64,000 nucleotides of DNA from PMNU01 sp035479375 (GTDB lineage: Bacteria; Patescibacteriota; Saccharimonadia; Saccharimonadales; UBA4665): contig DATIIT010000006.1 in NCBI GenBank assembly GCA_035479375.1, forward strand, positions 1-64,000. The letters are read 5' to 3'. The stretch's first letter is position 1; every line of letters starts with the position of its first letter. The position numbers and the translations under genes are program-made. The notes beneath the pieces were generated by a model. The model saw only the letters and a list, made by a program, of their open reading frames with translations. It had not been told where the DNA came from and did no database searches. Shown one piece after another: positions 1-7,780 of the stretch.

Positions 1-2161
1 TAGTCTTTTTAAGGTCGTCGAGCACTTTGTCGCGGTTAAGCTCGTGCAGCACATCCAAATCTTTGATGTCTGAGGTACGGGTGGCATGGAAGCCAAAACT
101 AGCTTCTTTTTGCAGCTTGTCGGCGCCGATGTTGCTGGTCATGATGACAATAGTGTTGGTAAAGTCTATCTTGCGGCCCTTGGCGTCGGTAAGCGTGCCG
201 TCTTCTAAAATTTGGAGCAGCATGTTGAAGGTATCGGGGTGAGCTTTTTCGATTTCGTCGAAGAGTACCAAGCTATAGGGGCGGCGGCGGATTTTGTCGG
301 TGAGTTGTCCCCCATCGTCGTAGCCGACATAACCGGCCGGCGCGCCAACCAGGCGGGCGACGTTGTGGTGCTCACCAAACTCGCTCATGTCGATCTTAAC
401 CAAGGCGTCGTCGGAGCCGAAGAATTCACGAGCTAGTACCCGGGCAAGCTCGGTCTTACCAACACCTGTAGGGCCAAGAAAAATAAATGAGCCAATAGGG
501 CGCTTGGCGCTGCCAATACCAGAGCGGTTGCGGCGCACGGCGCGGGCTACGGCCTCGACGGCTTCTTGTTGGCCAATAACATACTTGCCAAGGCCTTTCT
601 CTAAATGCAGCAGGTATTTGGCTTCGGACCGAATAACCTTTTTAACGGGTACGCCGGTCATGCGGGCGACTACTTCGGCGACGTCTTCGCTGGTGAGAAC
701 AATGGGCTTGCCGTGCTTACCACTGGCATGCAGCTTGGTGAGTTCTTCGTTGATTTGCGAGGCGCGGGTCTTAAACTCGGCGGCCTTTTGGTAGTCTTCG
801 TTATCTACAGCTTCGTCTATGCGGGTGTTTACTAGCTTGAGCTCTTTTTGCAGCTTGCGTACTTCGGGCGAAGTTTTGCCGACGTCCACACGAAGATGGG
901 CAGCGGTTTCGTCGAGCAGATCAATAGCCTTGTCGGGCATAAAACGGTCGTTAATATAACGCTTGGCAAGCGTAACGATGTCGTCGAGCACCTCGTCGCT
1001 CACTGTTACGCCGTGGAACGATTCGTAGTGTTTGCGCAGCCCTTTGAGTATAGCCAGGCTTTCCGGCACGGTAGTTTCGGGTACCTGTACTGGCTGGAAA
1101 CGGCGCTCAAGCGCTGCATCTTTCTCGATGTGCTTGGTGTATTCGGCGGTGGTGGTGGCGCCAATGAGCTGGATTTTGCCGCGGGCTAACGCTGGCTTTA
1201 GGATGTTGCCGGCGTCCATGGCGCCCTCGGCGGCACCAGCGCCAACAATGAGGTGTAGCTCGTCGATAAAGACAATGGTTTTTTTGTCGTTTTCTAGCTC
1301 GCTCATCACTTTTTTAAGGCGTTCTTCGAACTCGCCACGGTATTTAGTGCCGGCAATCATGCCCGCCAGGTCAAGCATAATAATGCGCTTGTCGAGCAAG
1401 CTGTCGGGTACGTCTTCGGAGACAATGCGTTGGGCAAGGCCTTCGGCAATAGCTGTCTTACCGACGCCTGGCTCACCAATGAGCACTGGATTATTTTTGG
1501 TACGGCGGTTAAGAATGGTAATTACACGGCGAATTTGCGCCTCGCGGCCAACTACCGGGTCGAGCTTGCCGGCTCGGGCTTCGGCAGTCATGTCGGTGCC
1601 AAAAAAGTCGAGCGCCGTTTTGCGGCCCTTGTTGCGGCCACCGGTGCGGCGCCGGGTGTCGGTTTCGCCGTTGCCGCTGCGGTCTTCGTCGTCGTACTGC
1701 TGGCGATTTAGGAATTGGTCTAGCTCATTCATAAGGCTGTCTACGTCGATGTTCATAGAGCGCAGTAGAGTCGTAGCGCGGGCATTTTTTTGGCTGAGGA
1801 GGGCTTCAAGAATGTGCTCGGTGCCGCAGTAATCTTGGTTGTATTCCTGGGCGGTGTCGTAGGCCATTTTGAGCGTCAGCTTGGCGGTTTCACTAAGGCC
1901 TTTGGCGCCGGCGTTAAGCGTCAGCGTCTTCGGCGTGAGGTTTAACGCCACACGGGCGCGGTCCAGCGTCACCCCAGCGCCCTCCAAAATTTTGGCGCCC
2001 ATGCTGCTATCTTGGGCCAAAATTCCCAAAAGCAGGTGCTCGGTGCCCACGTAGGCGCTGCCAAAGCTGCGCGCGATGGCGTCGGCGTGCTTTAGGCTCT
2101 CCAACGCGTTATTGGTGAGGTGGTTCAAAAAGTCTTGGAAATCGGCGGGTTCTGGTGTCAT
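1..2161 (-). CDS. clpC: ATP-dependent Clp protease ATPase ClpC (C-terminus cut off by window edge)
   Basis: AAA+ unfoldase that feeds proteins to ClpP in the cytoplasm. The 720 visible residues read from the ATG at 2161 and stay open to the window start. Two Clp_N repeats come first (both with a GTEH motif). The first AAA module has Walker A GEPGVGKT near residue 225 and FIDELH. A middle domain near 437 (KLQKELKLVNTRIDEA...) includes a UVR-like stretch, which favours ClpC over ClpB. The second AAA module has GPTGVGKT near 563 and LFDEIEKAHPD. A CIRCE operator lies directly upstream, so it is probably controlled by HrcA. The -10 box ends 7 nt before the ATG, so the mRNA may be leaderless. Confidence 0.95.
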   Translation of the reverse strand, partial: MTPEPADFQDFLNHLTNNALESLKHADAIARSFGSAYVGTEHLLLGILAQDSSMGAKILEGAGVTLDRARVALNLTPKTLTLNAGAKGLSETAKLTLKMAYDTAQEYNQDYCGTEHILEALLSQKNARATTLLRSMNIDVDSLMNELDQFLNRQQYDDEDRSGNGETDTRRRTGGRNKGRKTALDFFGTDMTAEARAGKLDPVVGREAQIRRVITILNRRTKNNPVLIGEPGVGKTAIAEGLAQRIVSEDVPDSLLDKRIIMLDLAGMIAGTKYRGEFEERLKKVMSELENDKKTIVFIDELHLIVGAGAAEGAMDAGNILKPALARGKIQLIGATTTAEYTKHIEKDAALERRFQPVQVPETTVPESLAILKGLRKHYESFHGVTVSDEVLDDIVTLAKRYINDRFMPDKAIDLLDETAAHLRVDVGKTSPEVRKLQKELKLVNTRIDEAVDNEDYQKAAEFKTRASQINEELTKLHASGKHGKPIVLTSEDVAEVVARMTGVPVKKVIRSEAKYLLHLEKGLGKYVIGQQEAVEAVARAVRRNRSGIGSAKRPIGSFIFLGPTGVGKTELARVLAREFFGSDDALVKIDMSEFGEHHNVARLVGAPAGYVGYDDGGQLTDKIRRRPYSLVLFDEIEKAHPDTFNMLLQILEDGTLTDAKGRKIDFTNTIVIMTSNIGADKLQKEASFGFHATRTSDIKDLDVLHELNRDKVLDDLKKT

Positions 2162-2162
2162 A

Positions 2163-2207
2163 ACCTCTATACTACCCGGTCTGGCACTCACGTGTCAAGA
2201 GTGCTAA
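2163..2207 (-). promoter_or_regulatory. clpC promoter with CIRCE (HrcA) operator
   Basis: On the minus strand the inverted repeat TTAGCACTC-N9-GAGTGCCAG occupies 2181-2207 and matches the CIRCE consensus in all but two bases of one arm. A -35 box TTGACA (2193-2198) lies mostly inside the CIRCE spacer. It is followed after 18 nt by the -10 box TAGTAT (2169-2174). The operator therefore covers the -35 region, as expected for repression by HrcA. The -10 ends 7 nt before the clpC ATG. Confidence 0.9.
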
Positions 2208-2226
2208 TTGGTAGCCTGGGCATAGT

Positions 2227-2496
2227 TCAAAAGAAGGTGACATCGGTAATATTGAGGGTGAAGCCGCCTACCGTGCTGGCTAGCTCCGGGTTGGTGAGCG
2301 ACATAGTCACATCCAAAACATTTTGCTTTGGCGTAAGCAGAGTTGCGTTTCTGGCAACCAAGACGCCAGTCCCAAGGTCTAGTTCAGTGTTAGCCGCACC
2401 GTTAACATCGCGGCCGAGCCAATTGTCTGGGGATCCCTCTTCTGGGGCAGTTACAAAAGTGACTCGCGGGCTGAGCGGGTCAGATGTCCGCATCAC
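2227..2496 (-). CDS. Hypothetical protein, possibly the 3' part of a frameshifted gene
   Basis: An 89-aa frame (GTG-ATG start at 2496/2493) of unknown function, lying between nusA and clpC. It overlaps the end of the 53-aa frame at 2480-2641 by 17 nt in another frame. The composition (Val/Thr/Asn/Leu rich, ending in alternating hydrophobic residues) suggests a small beta-rich domain. No Shine-Dalgarno sequence is visible. Either the two frames are translationally coupled, or they are halves of one protein of about 130-140 aa broken by a frameshift near 2490-2510. I did not recognise the family. Confidence 0.5.
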   Translation of the reverse strand: MMRTSDPLSPRVTFVTAPEEGSPDNWLGRDVNGAANTELDLGTGVLVARNATLLTPKQNVLDVTMSLTNPELASTVGGFTLNITDVTFF

Positions 2497-2641
2497 AATA
2501 TAGAGAAGCGAGCAATATCGTAGAACCGTTGGCTGTAAAGTCGGCTTCTACTGTAGCGATTGGGGGCGTGCTCCAGTTTCTATGTTGGAGCTTTATGGGG
2601 ATATGCGCCCCTACCCGCTCACGAAATGCTCGCCGGTCCAT
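2480..2641 (-). CDS. Small hypothetical ORF (53 aa), 5' partner of the overlapping frame
   Basis: The ATG at 2641 lies 5 nt after the nusA stop codon on the same strand, so it is probably co-transcribed with nusA. The frame begins MDRRAFRERVGAHIPIKLQ and ends at a TGA at 2480-2482. The Ala/Thr/Val-rich part just before the overlap (VEADFTANGSTILL) reads well into the sequence that continues in the other frame. This supports a single broken or programmed-frameshift gene. The function is unknown. Confidence 0.45.
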   Translation of the reverse strand: MDRRAFRERVGAHIPIKLQHRNWSTPPIATVEADFTANGSTILLASLYCDADI

Positions 2642-2646
2642 TGAAA

Positions 2647-3864
2647 CTACTTGTCGGCGTCTTCGCCGTGGCTCTCGATGGCGTCGAGCAGGCTGTTTTC
2701 TAGGTCACTCTTCTTCTTGAGTTTGGGTTTGGGGCCAACGACCGGCTTGGGGGCAGCAGCCGCCTGGGGTTTGCTGGCTTGGGGCGCGGCTTCGGCAGCA
2801 GTTTCATGCACCGGGGCGTCTGCCGGTCTTTCGGCCTCAATGTCTAGTTCGTAGCCGGTCAATTTGCTGGCCAGGCGCACGTTTTGGCCGCCGCGGCCAA
2901 TGGCGATGCTCAGCTGGTCTTCTGGTACGATGACACGGGCTTTTTTGCCGGCTTCGTCCAGCTCAACCTTGGCGACTTTGGTGGGACTGAGGGCGTTGGT
3001 GATGTACTCCACGGCGTCCTCACCCCAAACGATGATGTCGATTTTCTCTTGCTCGCCCACTTCGCTCATGACGGCGTTGACGCGCGTGCCGTGGCCGCCC
3101 ACGAAGGTGCCCACTGGGTCGACGCCCGGCACGGTGCTGTGCACGGCCAATTTGGTGCGCACGCCGGCCTCGCGGGCCATGCCCTTAATTTCTACGGCGC
3201 CGCTGTCCATTTCCGGCACTTCGGCGCGGAACAGCCACTCAATAAATTCTTTGCAACCACGGGAAACGACCAACTGCGGCCCGCGCATGCCCCGCTCCAC
3301 ATCCTTCAGGTAGACCTTGAGGCGCTGGCCGGGGTAGTAGCGCTCGCCCTGGATTTGCTCGCTGCGCGGCATGATGCCCTGGGCCTTGCCAAGGTCAACG
3401 CGCACGATGTTGCCTTCCACGCGGTTCACCAGCGCGTTAATCACGGTGCCGATTTTGTCCTCGTACTCAGCCATGACGATCTCGCGTTCGGCCTCGCGCA
3501 AGCGCTGCAAAATGACCTGCTTGGCGGTTTGGGCGGCGACGCGGCCAAAGTCGTTGACCTTTTCGTGCACTTCTACAAAGTCGCCGATGGCGGCGTTCTT
3601 TTGCATAGCCTGGGCGTCTGGCACGTTGATTTCGTAGGCTGGGTCGCCCACGCGCTCCACCACCTCTTTCATGACGTAGGCGTCCACGTCGCCGGTGTTT
3701 AGGTTCATGGTGACGCGCACTTCTTGCTCGCGCTCGCCGTAGTCGCGGCGGTAGGCGGCGGCCAAGGCTTGCTCAACCACCTCTTTTACGGTGTCTTCGG
3801 GCAGGTTTTTTTCCTCGGCGATGGCTTTGATGGCGCCAGCCAGTTGTTTAAAGTCTAAGTCCAT
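2647..3864 (-). CDS. nusA: Transcription termination/antitermination protein NusA
   Basis: RNA polymerase-associated factor for pausing, termination and antitermination. The start is the ATG at 3864, preceded by AAAGGA at good spacing; a longer frame to 4002 has no ribosome site. The 405 residues hold the N-terminal polymerase-binding domain, an S1 domain (VEGNIVRVDLGKAQGIMP), and two KH domains with IAIGRGGQNV in the second. They end in an Ala/Pro/Lys-rich tail in place of acidic repeats. rimP and infB are not adjacent. A promoter followed at once by an intrinsic terminator lies upstream, which suggests attenuation control. Confidence 0.96.
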   Translation of the reverse strand: MDLDFKQLAGAIKAIAEEKNLPEDTVKEVVEQALAAAYRRDYGEREQEVRVTMNLNTGDVDAYVMKEVVERVGDPAYEINVPDAQAMQKNAAIGDFVEVHEKVNDFGRVAAQTAKQVILQRLREAEREIVMAEYEDKIGTVINALVNRVEGNIVRVDLGKAQGIMPRSEQIQGERYYPGQRLKVYLKDVERGMRGPQLVVSRGCKEFIEWLFRAEVPEMDSGAVEIKGMAREAGVRTKLAVHSTVPGVDPVGTFVGGHGTRVNAVMSEVGEQEKIDIIVWGEDAVEYITNALSPTKVAKVELDEAGKKARVIVPEDQLSIAIGRGGQNVRLASKLTGYELDIEAERPADAPVHETAAEAAPQASKPQAAAAPKPVVGPKPKLKKKSDLENSLLDAIESHGEDADK

Positions 3865-3904
3865 GTCTGTTCCTTTCGTTTTGGTGCGGGGCTTAGGGTT
3901 TATA

Positions 3905-3931
3905 CGAAAAAAGCCGACCGCTGCGGCCGAC
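3905..3931 (-). terminator. Intrinsic terminator (attenuator) in the nusA leader
   Basis: On the minus strand GTCGGCC (3931-3925), loop GCAGC and GGTCGGC (3919-3913) form a 7-bp stem with two G-U pairs, followed by six U. The G-U pairs mean it folds on the minus-strand RNA only. It starts about 12 nt after the nusA -10 box and ends about 40 nt before the nusA start. No other minus-strand gene lies upstream, so it can only act on the nusA transcript. Confidence 0.75.
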
Positions 3932-3942
3932 CAATCCCTTGT

Positions 3943-3971
3943 AGTGTAGCAAAGGCTGCTGGCGCAGTCAA
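3943..3971 (-). promoter_or_regulatory. nusA promoter
   Basis: The -35 box TTGACT (3966-3971), a 17-nt spacer and the -10 box TACACT (3943-3948) on the minus strand. Transcription should begin near 3936 and run straight into the terminator at 3905-3931. Confidence 0.7.
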
Positions 3972-3995
3972 GGCCACGGGCTGTCGGGCAATTAC

Positions 3996-4024
3996 TTGAC
4001 AAGTTAAGCTTTACATACTATAAA
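3996..4024 (+). promoter_or_regulatory. Near-consensus promoter for the 4.05-kb orphan gene
   Basis: TTGACA (3996-4001), a 17-nt spacer and TATAAA (4019-4024). This is the closest match to the sigma-70 consensus noticed in the window. It is divergent from the nusA promoter, 25 bp away. The -10 ends 7 nt before an in-frame TTG (4032) and 25 nt before the first ATG (4050). Confidence 0.75.
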
Positions 4025-4049
4025 ATTAGCATTGAGTAGTATATACCCC

Positions 4050-4673
4050 ATGGATGAAGGCATTGAACGCGTCGCAGAAAAATTTGCGGCGCGCTATATA
4101 GATGGCCCGTACGCCGAATTTGAGGACTCATGGCAACGCTGGCAAGGTATTGTCCGCGGTTTTAGTACGCTCTCCCGTTACAAGGGGCGCAACTACTGGC
4201 TTGACCCCCGGCTGGTCTACGTGGAGGTAGAGAGGCCCAATGGCCGCCCGCCAATCTACGCGGCGGCGCAGATTAGCATTCAGGGCACCTTAGAACACAC
4301 CCGTAAAGCGCAGCGGGCGCTCAGCATACTAGAACAGCAACAGCGCGCCGACGTCAGCCAGCTGGCAGGCGGCGCGGCGCTCTGGGAGATTGTCGAAGCT
4401 AATACCAGCTCCTACGCCGTAGGCATCAAGCCATTCCGGCCAGGGCTGCTCAGCCAAGTGGTAGAAATTAGCCGCCTGAGCCCGCCCACCCACAACCATT
4501 GGGCAGACGGGCTGGACGACATCGGGCCAAGCATCTTCCCGTTCTACGCTGAGGCTGCCGAGGATGCCACGCAGACGGTGGACGACCTTAACAGGTTGCT
4601 GGATCCGCAGTCGCCACGCCCTGGGCCAGATATGGGGCAATTCGGCTCGCCTGAAGCCGGCATCCAGATGTAG
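4050..4673 (+). CDS. Hypothetical protein
   Basis: A 207-aa soluble protein of unrecognised family. I start it at the ATG at 4050. The frame extends to a TTG at 4032, placed exactly where a leaderless transcript from the strong promoter at 3996-4024 would begin. There is no Shine-Dalgarno before either start. The sequence is Trp/Tyr-rich near the N-terminus (FEDSWQRWQGIVRGF, YKGRNYWLDPRLVYVEVERP) and has a charged, helical middle (EHTRKAQRALSILEQQQRADV). No signal peptide or membrane segment is visible. It stands alone between nusA and pepN. Confidence 0.75.
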   Translation: MDEGIERVAEKFAARYIDGPYAEFEDSWQRWQGIVRGFSTLSRYKGRNYWLDPRLVYVEVERPNGRPPIYAAAQISIQGTLEHTRKAQRALSILEQQQRADVSQLAGGAALWEIVEANTSSYAVGIKPFRPGLLSQVVEISRLSPPTHNHWADGLDDIGPSIFPFYAEAAEDATQTVDDLNRLLDPQSPRPGPDMGQFGSPEAGIQM

Positions 4674-4678
4674 GTGTA

Positions 4679-4702
4679 GGGCGCTGGCATATGTCAGCGC
4701 CC
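4679..4702 (+). other. Perfect 8-bp hairpin after the orphan gene
   Basis: GGGCGCTG, loop GCATATGT, CAGCGCCC, starting 5 nt after the stop codon at 4673. There is no U-run on either side, so it is not a classical terminator. It may protect the 3' end of the transcript. It also sits just upstream of the pepN -10 box. Confidence 0.5.
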
Positions 4703-4731
4703 ACCCCACACCCCTATGCTAGAATGGACAC

Positions 4732-7305
4732 ATGAGCAAAGACGTTTCGCGGCTATACGCCGGCTTCCACCCTACCAACTACCAACTGCACATTGACGCC
4801 GACCGCGAGGGCAAGTGCCTCACCGGCACGGTCACCATCACCGGCATGAAGCTGGGGCGCCCCAGCCAGCGGCTCACCTTCCACCAAAAAGGCCTCGCCA
4901 TTTCCAACGCCACTATTATTAAGAACGACAAAAAGGGCGACCGCGAGATTGCCGTGGCGCGCATCAACAAACAGGAAAAACTGCAAGAGGTGCGTTTGCA
5001 CACCGACGAACTGCTGCCCGCCGGCCAGTACACCGCCACGCTGCAGTTTGAGGCGCCCATCCAGGATTCCATGCACGGCGCCTACTTCTGCAATTACGAG
5101 GTGGACGGCGTCAAAAAGCAGCTGGTGGCCACGCAGTTTGAAAGCCACTCCGCCCGCGAGGTCTTCCCCTGCATCGACGAGCCAGAAGCCAAGGCCACCT
5201 TTGACCTCACCATGGTCACGCCCGCGGGCGAGGCCAGCATCAGCAACATGTTGCCAGCGCGCCAGGAAGAAAAAGACGGCCGGCTCACCACCACATTCGA
5301 GACCTCGCCCAAAATGTCCACCTACCTGCTGGCCTTTGCCTTTGGCGACCTGCACCACAAAGAGGCCAAAACCAAAGACGGCGTGCTAGTGCGCGTCTGG
5401 GCCACCCGCGCCAACCGGCCTGAGTCGCTCGATTTTGGGCTGGACGTGGCGGTGCGCGCCATCGAATTCTTTAATGAATACTACGGCGTGCCCTACCCCC
5501 TGGCCAAGTGCGACCACATTGCCCTGCCCGACTTTGCCGTGGGCGCCATGGAAAACTGGGGCATGGTCACCTACCGCGAGACGTGCCTCATTGCCGACCC
5601 AGACACCGTTGGCCAATCTGGCCGCGAGCGCGTGGCCACGGTCATCACCCACGAGCTGTCACACCAGTGGTTTGGCGACCTCGTGACCATGAAATGGTGG
5701 GACGACCTCTGGCTCAACGAAAGCTTTGCCAACGTTATGGAATATGAGGCCGTGGACGCCCTGTTCCCAGAATGGCATATTTGGGACTCCTTTAAAGCCG
5801 GCGAGGGCTTAAGCGCCCTGCGCCGCGACAGTATCCCTGGCGTGCAGCCGGTGCACGTGCCAGTACACCACCCAGACGAGATCAGCACCCTGTTTGACCC
5901 TAGCATTGTCTATGCCAAGGGCGGCCGCTTGCTCAATATGCTCAAAAATTACCTGGGCGAGGACGATTTTAGGAAAGGCCTCAAGCAGTACTTTGAAACG
6001 CACCAGTACGGCAACACCACCGGCGATGACCTGTGGAAGGCGCTCGGCGACGCCAGCGGCAAAGACGTGGCCAGCCTGATGAACCCGTGGCTGACGCGCT
6101 CCGGCTTCCCGGCGGTCAGCGTTACCCAAAAGGGCACTGCGCTGGACATTTCCCAGAAGCACTTCTTGCTCGACCCGTCCAAGGCTGACCCGGCGCGCAT
6201 CTGGCCGGTGCCGCTTTTGGCGGACAGCCCCTCGGTGCCAGCGCTGCTGGAAGGCCGCGGCGCGCACCTCACCCTGGACACCGCCGATTACGTGCAGGTG
6301 AACCGCGGCGCCATTGGCCACTACATCGTGCACTACACCGAGCCGGCGCACGCTGCAAACCTGGCGCAGGCCGCGGCAGACAAGGCGCTTACCCCGGCCG
6401 AGCGCCTGATGCTGTTGAGCGACAGCTCGCTGCTGGCCCGCGGCGCGGTGGAATCGTTTGCCGCCACGCTGCGCCTGCTGGAACACTACACCGCTGAGGA
6501 CAGCGAACCAGTGTGGGACATCATGGCGCTCATTTTGGCCGACGGCCGCCGCTTTATCGACGCTGACGCCAGCCTGGAAGAACCCATGAAAGCGCTGGTG
6601 CGCACCCTCATTGAGGCGCAGTTCCAGCGCCTGGGCTGGGACATCAAACAGGGCGAACACAGCGAGGACACCAAGCTGCGCGCCACCATCATTGCGCTGG
6701 GCGTCTATGCCGAGCACAAGGCCATCACCGCACGCGCCCTGGAACTGTGGCAGGCCTACCAAAAAGACAGCACTGCCGTGGACTCCGAGCTGCGCAGCAT
6801 TGTGTTTGGCGCGGCCGTACGGCATGCGGTGCCAGGCGCGTTTGATACGCTCGTGAAGTTGCACGAGACCGCCTCCGACCCGCACCTCAAAGACGACGCC
6901 ATGGGCGCGCTCACCAGCACCCGCAGCCCGGAAGAGGCCGGCGTGCTGCTTGGCCGCCTCACCGACGCCAGCAAAGTAAAACCCCAAGACGTGGACTTCT
7001 GGCTCGTGTACCTCTTGCGCAACCGCTACGTGCGCGACGTGGCCTGGGATTGGTTCCGCAAGAACTGGGGCTGGATCGAAAAAACCTTCTCCCACGACCA
7101 AACCTACGACAACTTCCCGCGCTACGCCGCCAGCGCCTTCAGCACCCGCCACTATCTGGATGAGTACAGCGCGTTCTTCGAGCCAAAAACTAACCAGCAA
7201 GCCCTGGCGCGCAACATTGCCATGGGTATCGAAGAAATCAGCAACCGCGCCGCCTGGCTGGAGCGCGACCTCGCCGCCGTACAAGAATACTTTGGCGGGA
7301 AATAG
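4732..7305 (+). CDS. pepN: M1-family aminopeptidase (PepN/Ape2 type)
   Basis: Zinc aminopeptidase that removes N-terminal residues from peptides. At 857 aa it is full length for the family. The exopeptidase motif GAMENWG is followed by the zinc site HELSHQWFG and the third ligand in WLNESFA. Downstream lie the FDPSIVYAKGG region and an ERAP1-like alpha-helical C-terminal domain. No signal peptide is visible, so it is probably cytoplasmic and serves amino-acid salvage in a peptide-scavenging organism. There is no Shine-Dalgarno. TAGAAT (4720-4725) ends 6 nt before the ATG, suggesting a leaderless mRNA. It is convergent with yraN, with the palindrome at 7312-7430 between them. Confidence 0.96.
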   Translation: MSKDVSRLYAGFHPTNYQLHIDADREGKCLTGTVTITGMKLGRPSQRLTFHQKGLAISNATIIKNDKKGDREIAVARINKQEKLQEVRLHTDELLPAGQYTATLQFEAPIQDSMHGAYFCNYEVDGVKKQLVATQFESHSAREVFPCIDEPEAKATFDLTMVTPAGEASISNMLPARQEEKDGRLTTTFETSPKMSTYLLAFAFGDLHHKEAKTKDGVLVRVWATRANRPESLDFGLDVAVRAIEFFNEYYGVPYPLAKCDHIALPDFAVGAMENWGMVTYRETCLIADPDTVGQSGRERVATVITHELSHQWFGDLVTMKWWDDLWLNESFANVMEYEAVDALFPEWHIWDSFKAGEGLSALRRDSIPGVQPVHVPVHHPDEISTLFDPSIVYAKGGRLLNMLKNYLGEDDFRKGLKQYFETHQYGNTTGDDLWKALGDASGKDVASLMNPWLTRSGFPAVSVTQKGTALDISQKHFLLDPSKADPARIWPVPLLADSPSVPALLEGRGAHLTLDTADYVQVNRGAIGHYIVHYTEPAHAANLAQAAADKALTPAERLMLLSDSSLLARGAVESFAATLRLLEHYTAEDSEPVWDIMALILADGRRFIDADASLEEPMKALVRTLIEAQFQRLGWDIKQGEHSEDTKLRATIIALGVYAEHKAITARALELWQAYQKDSTAVDSELRSIVFGAAVRHAVPGAFDTLVKLHETASDPHLKDDAMGALTSTRSPEEAGVLLGRLTDASKVKPQDVDFWLVYLLRNRYVRDVAWDWFRKNWGWIEKTFSHDQTYDNFPRYAASAFSTRHYLDEYSAFFEPKTNQQALARNIAMGIEEISNRAAWLERDLAAVQEYFGGK

Positions 7306-7311
7306 ATAAAA

Positions 7312-7430
7312 ATAGCGGCCACCTGGCATATTTTCATAAAGTTGGGTCAAGCGTAGTGCAACCCAAGGACATATGTCCTTGGCGTGTAACGCACAACTTT
7401 AGGGAAATATGCCAGGTGGCCGCCGCTATA
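7312..7430. repeat. Nested palindrome (element C) between convergent genes
   Basis: Arms 7312-7335 and 7403-7430 pair over about 22 bp around AGCGGCCACCTGGCATATTT, with a 3-nt bulge. Inside are a second stem AAAGTTG/CAACTTT (7338-7344 with 7394-7400) and further hairpins: GGGT...ACCC (7344-7364), the 20-bp perfect palindrome CCAAGGACATATGTCCTTGG (7363-7382), and GCGT-GTA-ACGC (7382-7392). The yraN stop codon lies inside the right arm. It fills the gap after pepN. It could be a bidirectional 3'-end structure or a mobile palindromic element. The arms share GCGGCCRCC with elements A and B. Confidence 0.7.
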
Positions 7431-7779
7431 TATCTTTGACCACCGCGGTAATTTGGAACTGCGGGCCGGAAACCTCGATGGCGCACAGCTCGTAAGTGCC
7501 GCGCCAGCTATAGCGGTGCACCCAGCTTGCAGCCGCAAAGCGCATTTGCTGTAATTTTTTGGGCGTGATGTACTCCAGGCCGCGCCCCTGCCGCGCGGTG
7601 CGCCGGTATTTGACCTCGCAGAAGTACACGGTGCCGCCGCGCACGGCCACAATGTCGATTTCACACCAGCGCGTGCGCCAGTTTTGCGCCACCACCTCGC
7701 AGCCTTTGCGCCGCAAGAATTCGGCCGCCCCGTCTTCGGCGTGGCGGCCGGTCTGTGTTGTGCTGCCACCCTGCGCCAT
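7426..7779 (-). CDS. yraN: YraN/UPF0102-family endonuclease-like protein
   Basis: A 117-aa protein with the restriction-endonuclease-like fold of UPF0102. It shows G-R-x-A-E-D near the N-terminus, NWRTRWCEIDIVA and VYFCEVKYRR, i.e. the E...D-x(n)-E-V-K nuclease core. The family's role is not settled; links to Holliday-junction processing and DNA uptake have been proposed. The ATG at 7779 falls 1 nt before the end of rnhB, and rnhB-yraN is a common bacterial pair. A frame extending upstream into rnhB is rejected because it overlaps rnhB heavily. Confidence 0.9.
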   Translation of the reverse strand: MAQGGSTTQTGRHAEDGAAEFLRRKGCEVVAQNWRTRWCEIDIVAVRGGTVYFCEVKYRRTARQGRGLEYITPKKLQQMRFAAASWVHRYSWRGTYELCAIEVSGPQFQITAVVKDI

Positions 7780-7780
7780 C

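Noticed and set aside
2884..3702. 272-aa open frame antisense to nusA
   Set aside because: His/Ala/Val-rich shadow of the NusA coding sequence; no ribosome site or domain.
3865..4002. N-terminal extension of nusA to 4002
   Set aside because: The extension covers the nusA promoter and the leader terminator and has no ribosome site; NusA homologues start at the ATG at 3864.
5809..7350. 513-aa open frame antisense to pepN
   Set aside because: It lies wholly over a clear M1 aminopeptidase. The translation has no motif and is a by-product of GC-rich codon bias.
7338..7400. tRNA-like cloverleaf in element C
   Set aside because: A 7-bp outer stem enclosing three hairpins looks tRNA-like, but there is no T-loop sequence (TTCRA), the arm lengths are wrong and the anticodon-arm palindrome is too long.
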